41,738 nucleotides of DNA, from positions 1 to 41,738 of IMG/VR virus record IMGVR_UViG_3300025151_000092; one strand, given 5' to 3'. Of the stretch, positions 33,120-40,114 are shown piece after piece. Source of the DNA: a virus. Below the pieces are notes generated by a model. The model did not search any database and was not told where the DNA came from. It was given only the letters and a program-made list of their open reading frames with translations. The position numbers and the translations under genes were made by a program. Each line of letters begins with the position of its first letter. Position 1 is the first letter of the stretch.

Positions 33120-34101
33120 GCTAGATGAAGCTCTAAAGAGTTTAAATAAAAATTTCGGGTCGGGTTCTGTTTTTCATCTCGGTGAAAACGAAGCATTTGA
33201 AAAACTAGAGAGAATACCTACAGGTTCTCTAGGACTAGATACGATAACAGGGGGAGGGTACCCTCTCGGAAGAATTATAGAATTGTTTGGATGGGAGTCT
33301 TCAGGGAAGAGTACATTATGTATCCACGCAATAGCACAGGCACAAGCAATGGGTAAGAAGTGTGCGTTTGTTGATATGGAGCATGCGTTTGATAAGAACT
33401 ATGCAGAAGCTCTAGGTGTAAACACTGAAGAACTTATCTTTTGTCAGCCTAGTAGTGGGGAAGAGGCTATAGAAATAACTAAGACACTTGCTAACACTGG
33501 TGAGATAGGATTAGTGGTTGTGGACTCGGTTGCAACTATGGTACCGTCTGTTGAAGCTGAAGGTGAGGCAGGGGAGAGCAAGATGGGTGTACATGCAAGA
33601 TTGATGTCACAAGCAATGCGTGTATTATCTCCTATTGCAAGTAGAAACAACTGCACTCTTATATTTGTGAACCAGCTTCGCCAAAAGATTGGTGTTATGT
33701 ATGGTTCTCCAGATGTTACTACAGGAGGGAATGCTTTAAAGTTCTACTCCTCTATCAGGATAAAACTTACATCAAGCAAGTCAGCTGGTAACAAAGAAAA
33801 GGTTGATGGTGTTGATAGACAAGTATCCAACTTAGTAACTGCAACAACAGAAAAAAATAAAACATATCCACCTTTGCAAAAGCATTCTTTTCAGTTAAAG
33901 TTTGGAGTGGGGATTGATGCAAAGGAAGAAATAGTAGATATGGCCATAGCTCTTGGTCTCATAGAGAAAAAGGGAGCATGGTACAGCTATGATGGCTCGC
34001 AGCTAGGACAAGGCAAGAAAGCGGTGTTCGCTTTACTTGAAGATAATCCTGACCTTGAGGATATTTTGAGGGAGGAGATAACTAAACATTATAATCAATG
34101 A
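33109..34101 (+). CDS. recA: RecA recombinase, 330 aa
   Basis: This is a complete RecA core for ATP-dependent strand exchange. Visible motifs are Walker A GWESSGKS (residues 61-68), the catalytic Glu in FVDMEHAFD (E91), Walker B LVVVDS (135-140), the RLMSQAMRVL helix (164-173), and NQLRQKIGVMYGSPDVTTGG followed by NALKFYSS, which forms loop 2 and its flank. The C-terminal segment GAWYSYDGSQLGQGKKA is also conserved. At 330 residues it lacks most of the acidic tail of bacterial RecA (about 350), which normally restrains activity. In Walker A, Trp replaces the usual Pro and Ser the usual Thr. It stands before a PhoH-like ATPase and nuclease genes, suggesting phage recombination or repair. Confidence 0.92.
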   Translation: MGSKLDEALKSLNKNFGSGSVFHLGENEAFEKLERIPTGSLGLDTITGGGYPLGRIIELFGWESSGKSTLCIHAIAQAQAMGKKCAFVDMEHAFDKNYAEALGVNTEELIFCQPSSGEEAIEITKTLANTGEIGLVVVDSVATMVPSVEAEGEAGESKMGVHARLMSQAMRVLSPIASRNNCTLIFVNQLRQKIGVMYGSPDVTTGGNALKFYSSIRIKLTSSKSAGNKEKVDGVDRQVSNLVTATTEKNKTYPPLQKHSFQLKFGVGIDAKEEIVDMAIALGLIEKKGAWYSYDGSQLGQGKKAVFALLEDNPDLEDILREEITKHYNQ

Positions 34102-34772
34102 GAGAGGACTTAAGTACTAGAAAGACAAAAACCAACCCGTCTTTTAAGTACGAATTGAGTGAAGAGCAAAAACTTGCAAAAGAAAAAATTCTTGACTCTA
34201 AGATTGCTATCATTACTGGTAAAGCAGGTACGTCAAAGACGTTCTTAGCTTCACAGATAGCCTTAGATTTGTTTTTGAAGGGAGGAGTAGAGAAAATGTA
34301 TATAGCTCGCCCACAGGTCTCTACAGAGGACATGGGATACCTTCCAGGGAACAAAGATGAGAAGATGAGGCAGTGGTGTGCTCCCGTTATAGAAAACATG
34401 GAAATTCTAAGAGAGAACGGGAAGAAGGAGGTAGAGAAGTGGTTGAAAGATGGTCAACTAGAGTTATTACCCTTGCAGTTTGCTAGAGGAAGAACAGTTA
34501 CCAACAGTATAATGATTATTGATGAAGCACAGAACTTGACTAAACTTCAAACGTATCTATTCTGCACAAGACTTGGTAAGGGCTCTCTTATGATATTTAC
34601 AGGAGACCTAAGACAGAATGATTTGAAGCAACCTAGTCGAAGTGGTTTTCATCAACTGATAGAAACTGCAGACAGACTAGATGAAATGATTCACGTGGAA
34701 CTTCAGCAGAATTACAGAGACCCTATGGTTGCTAAATTCATGGAACAGTACGAAAAAATTTGCGGCTGGTAA
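34098..34772 (+). CDS. phoH: PhoH-like ATPase, 224 aa
   Basis: This protein has the PhoH/RecD-like P-loop fold: a Walker A at residues 41-48 (GKAGTSKT), a conserved segment YIARPQVSTEDMGYLPG (68-84), Walker B IMIIDEAQNL (138-147), a sensor FTGDLRQND (167-175) and VELQQNYRDP near the end. Most PhoH proteins read GPAGTGKT; here Ser replaces the Gly before Lys, a notable change for an ATPase. PhoH-like proteins are common in marine phages, and their role, possibly RNA-linked, is unsettled. The ATG overlaps the recA stop by four bases and its stop overlaps the next ATG by one base. Confidence 0.85.
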   Translation: MREDLSTRKTKTNPSFKYELSEEQKLAKEKILDSKIAIITGKAGTSKTFLASQIALDLFLKGGVEKMYIARPQVSTEDMGYLPGNKDEKMRQWCAPVIENMEILRENGKKEVEKWLKDGQLELLPLQFARGRTVTNSIMIIDEAQNLTKLQTYLFCTRLGKGSLMIFTGDLRQNDLKQPSRSGFHQLIETADRLDEMIHVELQQNYRDPMVAKFMEQYEKICGW

Positions 34773-35248
34773 TGTGGGTTTACGATGACAAAAAGATAAG
34801 CTCTATAGAGCAGGTACCTACCGATGCGATTGGCTTTGTGTATTGTATAACTAATCTATCCAAGGATAGGATGTACATAGGTAAAAAAAGCTTGTATCAC
34901 TGGAAAAGGGTTGGAATCAAGAGGTTTCAGGAGCTAAAACTAGAGGGTTGTCAGGTAAAAAGACATAAAAACAAAAAAAAATCCAAAAAAGGCTTGCCTG
35001 TTTGGGTACATAAGGCTAGATTAGAGTCTGATTGGTTGTTGTACACGGGTTCGAATACACAACTTAACGAGGATATAAAGAATGGGGATAGGTTTGAAAA
35101 GGTGATTTGGGAGTTTTCTAATTGTGAAAAGAAACTCTCATTCCTTGAAACTGAAGCTCAATTCAAGATGGATGTTATTAGAGATAGTAGGAGGTTTTAT
35201 AACGGTAACATTCTAGGGAAATATTTCCCAGGGGACTTAAACTGTTAA
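34772..35248 (+). CDS. GIY-YIG-type nuclease, 158 aa
   Basis: The N-terminal module has GFVY (residues 21-24) and YIG (35-37), ten residues apart, as in the GIY-YIG nuclease fold. It is followed by a conserved basic region (KRHKNKKKSKKG), ESDWLLYTGSN and an end FYNGNILGKYF. A short form of this protein occurs in many phages as a putative endonuclease. A catalytic Arg in the usual position is hard to place with certainty. A TTG codon at 34760 could extend the frame, but the ATG at 34772 overlaps the PhoH stop (TAATG), so I chose that start. It could act in recombination, in DNA degradation or as a free-standing homing nuclease. Confidence 0.65.
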   Translation: MWVYDDKKISSIEQVPTDAIGFVYCITNLSKDRMYIGKKSLYHWKRVGIKRFQELKLEGCQVKRHKNKKKSKKGLPVWVHKARLESDWLLYTGSNTQLNEDIKNGDRFEKVIWEFSNCEKKLSFLETEAQFKMDVIRDSRRFYNGNILGKYFPGDLNC

Positions 35249-35249
35249 A

Positions 35250-36239
35250 ATGATTATAAAAGATATAATCAAGGCACATATCAAGGAGATACTTGATATC
35301 CATGCCCAAACTCAAAACTTCACCCACACAGCAGAGGAGTTCTGCAAGAAGTTTAAATATAAGTATAGTGATTCTTGGAGAAGAGCTGTTAGTAGGTATC
35401 TTAACTCACTTCCTGAGATTGATGCAGATGATGCATTAAGAGAAGAAGCACAAAGCATTAGCCCTGCAAGAGTGCTTATATTTGATATTGAGACTGCACC
35501 ACTTATGTCTAACATATGGGGACTGTGGAATCAAAACGTAGGGCACAACCTATCAATGCTAGAATCAGACTGGTTTATTATCACTTGGTCGGCAAAGTGG
35601 TTGTTCGAAGAAGAAGTATTTACAGGTAAACTAACACCTAAAGAAGCAAAGAATCAAGATGATTCTAGAATAGTAAGAAACTTTTGGCAGCTCTTGAACG
35701 ATGCAGATATTGTAATCGCTCACAATGGAGACAAGTTTGATATTAAAAGAGTTAACACTCGCTTCCTGAAACTGGGTTTACACCCACCGACACCGTACCA
35801 GACTATTGACACCCTTAAACATGTCAGGAAGAAGTTTAACATTTCGTCTAACAAACTAGACTATGTTGCTAAGTTTTTAGAGCTTGGAGGTAAGATGGAG
35901 ACTGGAGGCTTTGAGTTGTGGAAAGGATGTATGGAGGGAGACCAAGAATCCCTCAACAAGATGGAAGAGTATAACATCAAAGATGTGACTCTTCTAGAGG
36001 AAGTATACTTAAGAATACGTTCTTGGATTACTCCTCATCCAAATATGGGGCTTCACATAGGCGAAAACGTAACTTGTTGTGCAACTTGTGGAGGCACAGA
36101 CTTAACTATTGTAGGAACTTATAAGACATACATGTCTGAGTACGATGCTCTCAGATGTGATTCTTGTGGAAGTATTAACAGGTCAAGAGCGAGCTCTTTG
36201 ACAACAGAGGCTAGAAGGCTACTAACTAAATCAGTGTGA
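35250..36239 (+). CDS. DnaQ/RNase H-fold 3'-5' exonuclease with zinc ribbon, 329 aa
   Basis: Residues 1-65 form a basic helix-turn-helix-like N-terminus. Then follow exonuclease motifs: ExoI FDIETAP with D79 and E81, ExoII AHNGDKFD with D161 and D164, and ExoIII YNIKD with Y241 and D245. These are the metal-binding residues of the family related to the exonuclease domain of PolB. Residues 276-306 form a zinc ribbon, with CCATCGG and CDSCG. The combination suggests a DNA-directed 3'-5' exonuclease whose two extra domains help bind substrate. No polymerase domain is present. It begins one base after the GIY-YIG gene and overlaps the next gene by one base. Confidence 0.75.
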   Translation: MIIKDIIKAHIKEILDIHAQTQNFTHTAEEFCKKFKYKYSDSWRRAVSRYLNSLPEIDADDALREEAQSISPARVLIFDIETAPLMSNIWGLWNQNVGHNLSMLESDWFIITWSAKWLFEEEVFTGKLTPKEAKNQDDSRIVRNFWQLLNDADIVIAHNGDKFDIKRVNTRFLKLGLHPPTPYQTIDTLKHVRKKFNISSNKLDYVAKFLELGGKMETGGFELWKGCMEGDQESLNKMEEYNIKDVTLLEEVYLRIRSWITPHPNMGLHIGENVTCCATCGGTDLTIVGTYKTYMSEYDALRCDSCGSINRSRASSLTTEARRLLTKSV

Positions 36240-36601
36240 TGAGTAAAATAGTATTTATAGAATTAACAGGTTACTACGCAACTTCAAACAATTTTGCTGA
36301 TACTTTAGATTGTGAAAAGTGTTTGGAAGAAGCAAAAGAAAAAGCTGAGAATTTAGGATTGTCTTCAGAACGTTTTGAAGAAGCTTGTGAGGAAATTTGT
36401 GGAGACGATTTAGAAGAGGTGGACACATCTGATTTGAAAAAAGAAAAAATATTAATTAGAGTAGAAGATATAAAGAACATATCTCAAAACTCCAAAGGTA
36501 AAGTTATTATTCAGTCTAGGCACAGTTTTATGCCTAGGCTATATGACGACACGTATGAATCAGTCATAGAAAGAGTAAAAGATTATATTACAATTGTATA
36601 A
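36239..36601 (+). CDS. Hypothetical acidic protein, 120 aa
   Basis: The start is ATG 36239, which overlaps the stop of the exonuclease gene by one base; a GTG codon one position earlier is less likely. The protein has a beta N-terminus (KIVFIELTGYYATSN), an acidic helical middle (KAENLGLSSERFEEACEEIC) and a C-terminal part with KVIIQSRHSFMPRLYD. No known family. It is translationally coupled to genes on both sides. Confidence 0.5.
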   Translation: MSKIVFIELTGYYATSNNFADTLDCEKCLEEAKEKAENLGLSSERFEEACEEICGDDLEEVDTSDLKKEKILIRVEDIKNISQNSKGKVIIQSRHSFMPRLYDDTYESVIERVKDYITIV

Positions 36602-36810
36602 TGAACATAAGTGATAAACATTTAAAACTATTACATAAACTATCAAAAAGTTGGTTAGACTACAGGAGACTGGGTTATGACGAAAAAGTCATAGAGGATG
36701 ACCTCCTAGAAAATATTATGCACATAGGATTAAATGTTGAAGATGCACTTATCATTGTAGACGAAATAAAAATGAGAGTTAAATGGGGTTTCGATTGTTG
36801 CCCCAACTAA
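36601..36810 (+). CDS. Hypothetical helical protein, 69 aa
   Basis: A helical small protein (KHLKLLHKLSKSWLDYRRLG, then MHIGLNVEDALIIVDEIKMR) that starts in the stop codon of the previous gene (TAATG). No recognisable domain or membrane segment. It ends 42 bases before the next gene, the first real gap in this operon. Confidence 0.45.
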   Translation: MNISDKHLKLLHKLSKSWLDYRRLGYDEKVIEDDLLENIMHIGLNVEDALIIVDEIKMRVKWGFDCCPN

Positions 36811-36842
36811 TTGTCAATAATTTGGATAATTGAATAATTTTT
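36810..36842 (+). promoter_or_regulatory. Weak internal promoter candidate
   Basis: ATTG (36810-36813), a 21-base spacer and TAATTTTT (36835-36842) are a partial match to the Bacteroidota promoter form. It lies in the only gap between 33.1 and 38.2 kb and could supply the genes from 36853 onward. Low confidence because both boxes are imperfect. Confidence 0.3.
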
Positions 36843-36852
36843 ACTATATTAC

Positions 36853-37107
36853 ATGGCTAGAAGAAAGAATTATAAACCTATAAAAGAGGAGTCCTTTTGG
36901 GATGCTAGAGCTAGGTATGAAGATTTAAAAACTTCAGGGGAACTTTTTATTAAGTATCCTGACATGGTAGGCATATGGAGCTACGATATGATGAAGTTTT
37001 TATGTGATGATGATGTTCTTCAGGAGGAGGAAAAACAGGAGGAGGAGCCAAAAAAAGATATAGACACCCATACTACACAGTGGTATGATGAAAAAGAAGA
37101 AGAATGA
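36853..37107 (+). CDS. Hypothetical protein with acidic end, 84 aa
   Basis: The N-terminus is basic (ARRKNYKPIKEESFWDARAR), and the C-terminus is highly acidic and Glu-rich (DDVLQEEEKQEEEPKKD). No membrane segment. It is the first gene after a 42-base gap that may carry a promoter, and its stop overlaps the next ATG by four bases. Function unknown. Confidence 0.45.
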   Translation: MARRKNYKPIKEESFWDARARYEDLKTSGELFIKYPDMVGIWSYDMMKFLCDDDVLQEEEKQEEEPKKDIDTHTTQWYDEKEEE

Positions 37108-37196
37108 AAAGATTAGTTTGCTTATTTGTAAAATGGGTTACCCTTGGTAAAGTTTGCATGGGTTATTGCGAGGTAAAAAATTGTAGAAAAAAATAA
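37104..37196 (+). CDS. Tiny Cys-containing peptide, 30 aa
   Basis: An ATG overlapping the previous stop (ATGA) opens MKRLVCLFVKWVTLGKVCMG, then YCEVKNCRKK. It has four Cys and a moderately hydrophobic middle. It ends with TAATG, leading into the next tiny gene. Support is the strict start/stop coupling on both sides; no function can be assigned. Confidence 0.45.
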   Translation: MKRLVCLFVKWVTLGKVCMGYCEVKNCRKK

Positions 37197-37270
37197 TGTC
37201 AATAGAAACTGCTATAGTTATTGTATTATTACTAGCATTTATTATTATTGACAGACTACGTAAGTCATGA
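37196..37270 (+). CDS. Single-membrane-segment peptide, 24 aa
   Basis: The peptide (MSIETAIVIVLLLAFIIIDR, then LRKS) is one hydrophobic helix with a basic end. It starts in the stop of the 30-aa gene and its stop overlaps the holin-like gene by four bases. Its size and location next to a holin-like gene suggest a membrane partner, such as an antiholin or membrane-disrupting peptide. This is inferred only from topology and order. Confidence 0.45.
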   Translation: MSIETAIVIVLLLAFIIIDRLRKS

Positions 37271-37509
37271 GAAAGTTTTTTAAAGCAATGTTTTCAGACG
37301 GAGGAGAAGTATCTTCTAAGAGAGTAGTAACAGCAATGTGCCTGCTTTTTATGCTGATTGCCTTCACATCAAACTTGTTTTGTGATTACACTGTAGAACA
37401 ACATATGTTTGAATCCTTACAATGGATAGTCATGGCAGGACTAGGATTCACAGCATCAGAAAAGTTTTCTGAAATAATAACTAATAGAAAAAACCAAAAC
37501 CATGAGTAA
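37267..37509 (+). CDS. Holin-like membrane protein, 80 aa
   Basis: Residues 18-40 (KRVVTAMCLLFMLIAFTSNL) and 50-66 (LQWIVMAGLGFTASEKF) form two membrane segments. A short N-terminus (RKFFKAMFSDGGEVSS) and a charged C-terminus (TNRKNQNHE) flank them. The GLGFTASEKF stretch recalls small two-segment phage proteins often listed as holins. No endolysin is visible in this window, so a partner would be elsewhere. The gene overlaps the 239-aa gene by eight bases. Confidence 0.5.
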   Translation: MRKFFKAMFSDGGEVSSKRVVTAMCLLFMLIAFTSNLFCDYTVEQHMFESLQWIVMAGLGFTASEKFSEIITNRKNQNHE

Positions 37510-38221
37510 AAAAGTTTATAACATTAGAGGGTATCGCTATGGTGGCGAGATTACTATCGGAAAAGTAACAGAAGAATTCTATAATTATTGGGCTGGTTCA
37601 GACGAAGAAGAGTTCACTAATTATATTCTAGATGCTTGGGAGGATAATGAAGATGAGAATATCCCTGAAATGACAGAAAATGGAGACCACTACTGGCATG
37701 ATATTGATGATATCCTGCATTTCTACGGAAGCCACGCTAGTTCAACTGTAACTTTGATAGATACAGACACTGATGAGGAGAAAGAAGTAGAACACCAGTT
37801 CTTATGGGGCCGAGAAGGCGGTTTCTTTGACGAGGAGGAGCCTGATTGGGATAACCTGCACCAAGACATCAATCAAGAAGATTACGTGCCTGTAGTGGCT
37901 TGTATGAGTGAAGAGAAAGGAGGATTGGCTACTTGGGTTCTAGAGTTAGAGGAAGGCGAAGAGTTCGATGAGAAAAAACTATCTGCTGGAATACTAGAAA
38001 CTAACTTTGGAGAGTTTGTAGAAAAACTTTACTATGATGGTAAAGAATTAGAAGATGATGGGGGAGGAAGTACAAATGGGAAAGGGTTTACTGTCAAACT
38101 TGGATGGTTTAACACAAAATGGACAGATAGCCTTGAACAATACGCTGAGGGAAGCGAAAGATTAACCGAAGCACTAAATGAATTGAAAGAACAGCTTGAA
38201 TGGGAAGCTGAGAATAACTAA
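37502..38221 (+). CDS. Hypothetical acidic protein, 239 aa
   Basis: The protein is rich in Asp and Glu, about a quarter of residues. The N-terminus (IRGYRYGGEITIGKVTEEFY) recalls a family of phage proteins of unknown function with the YGGE-x-T-I-G motif. The end is helical (ERLTEALNELKEQLEWEAEN). No catalytic motif is evident. It overlaps the holin-like gene by eight bases (ATGAGTAA). The strong acidity could indicate DNA mimicry, but there is no further evidence. Confidence 0.5.
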   Translation: MSKKVYNIRGYRYGGEITIGKVTEEFYNYWAGSDEEEFTNYILDAWEDNEDENIPEMTENGDHYWHDIDDILHFYGSHASSTVTLIDTDTDEEKEVEHQFLWGREGGFFDEEEPDWDNLHQDINQEDYVPVVACMSEEKGGLATWVLELEEGEEFDEKKLSAGILETNFGEFVEKLYYDGKELEDDGGGSTNGKGFTVKLGWFNTKWTDSLEQYAEGSERLTEALNELKEQLEWEAENN

Positions 38222-38251
38222 AAATAAAAATAAAATTAAAAACGAGAAATA

Positions 38252-38956
38252 ATGCCTAGTTACGATATATCGATTAAAAAAGAAAACCTAGTCAAGCACG
38301 GATGTGCTGTACCTGCAGGGTACGTAAGATTAAGCTCAGTGATAGCAAGATTACCTGCATTTAAAAATGAGGAAGATGCAAGAGCAGCAGGCCTAAGAGA
38401 CTGTGATATGTATTCACTTGGTAGCATTAACGCTATTGCTATTTTGGGTTCAGGAGGTACAGGAGGTACAGGAACAGGAGACAGAGACTTTACAAATGCT
38501 CTTGACATTGCTATTCCTCAAGAAGAAGTTGTAAAGTATGGTTGCCAAGTGCCAAATGGTTATGTAAGGTTCACATCTGTGTACGGAAGTTTACCTGTAT
38601 ACCCTAATGAAGCAGCTGCCGTAGGGGACGGACTTAAAAAATGCGACCCTTATCTTTCGGCAACTAGCGGAGACTTAAATTTAGTAACTGGTAATTTTGG
38701 TTCCAATAACCAAGGAGCAACGGAAAAGAAAGTACCTTACTTTGATATTGCAATTAAAAAAGAGCAAATTCTATTTAGAAACTGCAATCTTCCAAAAGGA
38801 TACATAAAACTTAGCCAAGTATTGGCTTCATTCCCTGTTTACTCTTTAGAGAAGGCAAAAACTGTTTTACCTGAGTGTGGAGGATATCTTCGTATCAACA
38901 CAGCAGGTAAAATTACTGATGCAAATGTTTCTTTTAATAGACAAATTGTACCTTAA
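38252..38956 (+). CDS. Protein of three 80-residue repeats, 234 aa
   Basis: The protein is built from three copies of one module, with the first conserved Asp at residues 5, 85 and 165, exactly 80 apart. The pattern is D-I-x-I-x-x-E-x(3)-x-x-C-x-x-P-x-G-Y, with Cys at 18, 98 and 178, then a strand, then a second Cys and Tyr about 33 residues later. The N-terminus of the 359-aa virion protein on the minus strand has the same module. The short linker after copy one is Gly/Thr-rich. A paired module in a virion protein suggests that this protein also goes to the particle. Its function is unknown. Confidence 0.65.
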   Translation: MPSYDISIKKENLVKHGCAVPAGYVRLSSVIARLPAFKNEEDARAAGLRDCDMYSLGSINAIAILGSGGTGGTGTGDRDFTNALDIAIPQEEVVKYGCQVPNGYVRFTSVYGSLPVYPNEAAAVGDGLKKCDPYLSATSGDLNLVTGNFGSNNQGATEKKVPYFDIAIKKEQILFRNCNLPKGYIKLSQVLASFPVYSLEKAKTVLPECGGYLRINTAGKITDANVSFNRQIVP

Positions 38957-38958
38957 TC

Positions 38959-39261
38959 GTGCCGAGAAAAAAGAAAGACCCTAAAGTAGGGACTGGTAAG
39001 AAGCCTAAAGGTTCTGGTAGAAGGCTTTATACGGATGAGAATCCAAAAGATACTGTTCGTATAAAGTTTGCTACGCAGAAGGATGCTAGAGACACAGTGA
39101 AGAAAGTGAAAGATGGTAAAAAACCTTTCGCAAGAAAAATTCAAATACTAACTGTAGGAGAGCAGAGGGCAAAAGTTATGGGTAAGGACAAAGTTGCGGA
39201 TATCTTCAAGAAAGGGAAGAACGCAGTAAGAAGAAAACATGGTAAACCCACAAAAAAGTAA
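38959..39261 (+). CDS. Lys/Arg-rich small protein, 100 aa
   Basis: The start is a GTG two bases after the previous stop. The sequence is very basic (PRKKKDPKVGTGKKPKGSGR, then GKNAVRRKHGKPTKK) with a small beta/alpha part (DTVRIKFATQKDARDTVKKV, QILTVGEQRAKVM). It is the first of a run of basic proteins. Binding to DNA or RNA is the likely property. It may be packaged in virions or act early after infection; no family is recognised. Confidence 0.5.
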   Translation: MPRKKKDPKVGTGKKPKGSGRRLYTDENPKDTVRIKFATQKDARDTVKKVKDGKKPFARKIQILTVGEQRAKVMGKDKVADIFKKGKNAVRRKHGKPTKK

Positions 39262-39263
39262 GT

Positions 39264-39422
39264 ATGAGAGATTGGGATTTAACGGTATCATTACACTGGC
39301 CACATGATAGGCTTGCTCTAGGTTGGGAATATTTACGCCCCACCTCGACAGACAAGTGGCATACTGTCCAAATCTTTCTTTTTATGGCAACATTCACCTT
39401 AAACATCGAAAGTCATGCCTAA
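39264..39422 (+). CDS. Small protein with LGWEY motif, 52 aa
   Basis: The frame runs from ATG 39264 (MRDWDLTVSLHWPHDRLALG, then WEYLRPTSTDKWHTVQIFLF) to TAA 39420-39422. The layout, a W-x-L-x-V strand, a P-x-x-R-x-A-L-G-W-x-Y core and a hydrophobic F-L-F-x-x-T end, recalls a short phage protein family of unknown function. It starts two bases after one basic gene and overlaps the next by eight bases. Its composition is unlike its very basic neighbours. Confidence 0.5.
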   Translation: MRDWDLTVSLHWPHDRLALGWEYLRPTSTDKWHTVQIFLFMATFTLNIESHA

Positions 39423-39630
39423 GAAAGCACGTAAACCGTTACCAAAGAGATATAAAGCTGCTCCTGGCTCTGCTAGGGAGAAGATGATTCGTAAAGCGGG
39501 AAAGCTTTATCGAGAAGGAAAAGTAAAACAAGCTGCTGAACTTAGAGAAAGAATGGAGAAGAAAGTTCGGGATGCAAAGAAAAAGAAAACCACCACAAGT
39601 AAAAAATCTGTAAAACGAAAGAAAAAATGA
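39415..39630 (+). CDS. Lys/Arg-rich small protein, 71 aa
   Basis: The whole protein is a basic helix (REKMIRKAGKLYREGKVKQA, then AELRERMEKKVRDAKKKK) with a Lys-rich tail. It begins with an eight-base overlap with the previous gene and ends with a four-base overlap with the next. Helical Lys-rich proteins can condense DNA. No other function is visible. Confidence 0.5.
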   Translation: MPKKARKPLPKRYKAAPGSAREKMIRKAGKLYREGKVKQAAELRERMEKKVRDAKKKKTTTSKKSVKRKKK

Positions 39631-39947
39631 GAAAGTCACCATTTACAAGTCAGGGCACCGATGCTAGTGGTATGGGTATAAAAAGTTATAAGAAAGGAGG
39701 TAAAACCTCAAAGAAAGGAGGAGGCTCTGTTGACTCCAAGCTTGCCGCAAAGGCAGCTAGTTCCAAATATTCCAAATCCACTCTTAAAAAAGTATATAAG
39801 AGAGGATTAGGAGCATTTGCATCTAGCGGTAGTAGACCAGGTATGTCTGCACACCAATGGGCTATGGGCAGAGTTAATTCATTTATTAAAGGAGGTCACT
39901 CTCAAGACAATGACTTGAAAGGGGGTGGCAAGAAGAAAAAGAAATAA
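39627..39947 (+). CDS. Basic protein with KSPFT start and HQWAMGRVNSF motif, 106 aa
   Basis: The start RKSPFTSQGTDASGMG shares the S-P-F motif with head proteins of the left arm. A Lys/Gly-rich linker follows (KKGGKTSKKGGGSVD), then a compact module of residues 55-95 (VYKRGLGAFASSGSRPGMSA, then HQWAMGRVNSFIKGG) and a basic end. This module is a known recurring phage unit, found in putative capsid-associated or processing proteins and listed under DUF names, without assigned function. The S-P-F start suggests that it joins the same virion compartment as the other S-P-F proteins. Confidence 0.6.
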   Translation: MRKSPFTSQGTDASGMGIKSYKKGGKTSKKGGGSVDSKLAAKAASSKYSKSTLKKVYKRGLGAFASSGSRPGMSAHQWAMGRVNSFIKGGHSQDNDLKGGGKKKKK

Positions 39948-39949
39948 GT

Positions 39950-40114
39950 ATGGATTTTAAATCAGTACCAGCACCAGCAGGGTTTCATTGGATGAAACAA
40001 AAAGATGGTAAATATAAACTTATGAAAGACCCTAAAGATGGATATATGAAACATCCTGGTTCTTCAAAGAGAGCAAAGTTTGGCATCCAGAAAACTCACA
40101 GGAAGAAGAAGTAA
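39950..40114 (+). CDS. Basic small protein with GFHWM motif, 54 aa
   Basis: The frame runs from ATG 39950 (MDFKSVPAPAGFHWMKQKDG, then KYKLMKDPKDGYMKHPGSSK) to TAA 40112-40114. Small proteins with P-A-P-x-G-F/Y-H-W-M, a K-Y-K-L-M-K run and a basic end recur in many tailed phages, as far as I recall, without known function. Its stop overlaps the next ATG by one base. It belongs to the same basic cluster as its neighbours and may be a DNA-associated or virion component. Confidence 0.55.
   Translation: MDFKSVPAPAGFHWMKQKDGKYKLMKDPKDGYMKHPGSSKRAKFGIQKTHRKKK

Noticed and set aside
34760-34771. TTG start of the GIY-YIG gene
   Set aside because: It is inside the PhoH gene; the ATG at 34772 overlaps the PhoH stop in the same style as other junctions of the operon.
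35045-35062. A GGTTCGAATAC stretch that looks like the T arm of a tRNA
   Set aside because: It lies inside the GIY-YIG gene (coding LYTGSNTQL), with no acceptor or anticodon stem that can be folded around it.
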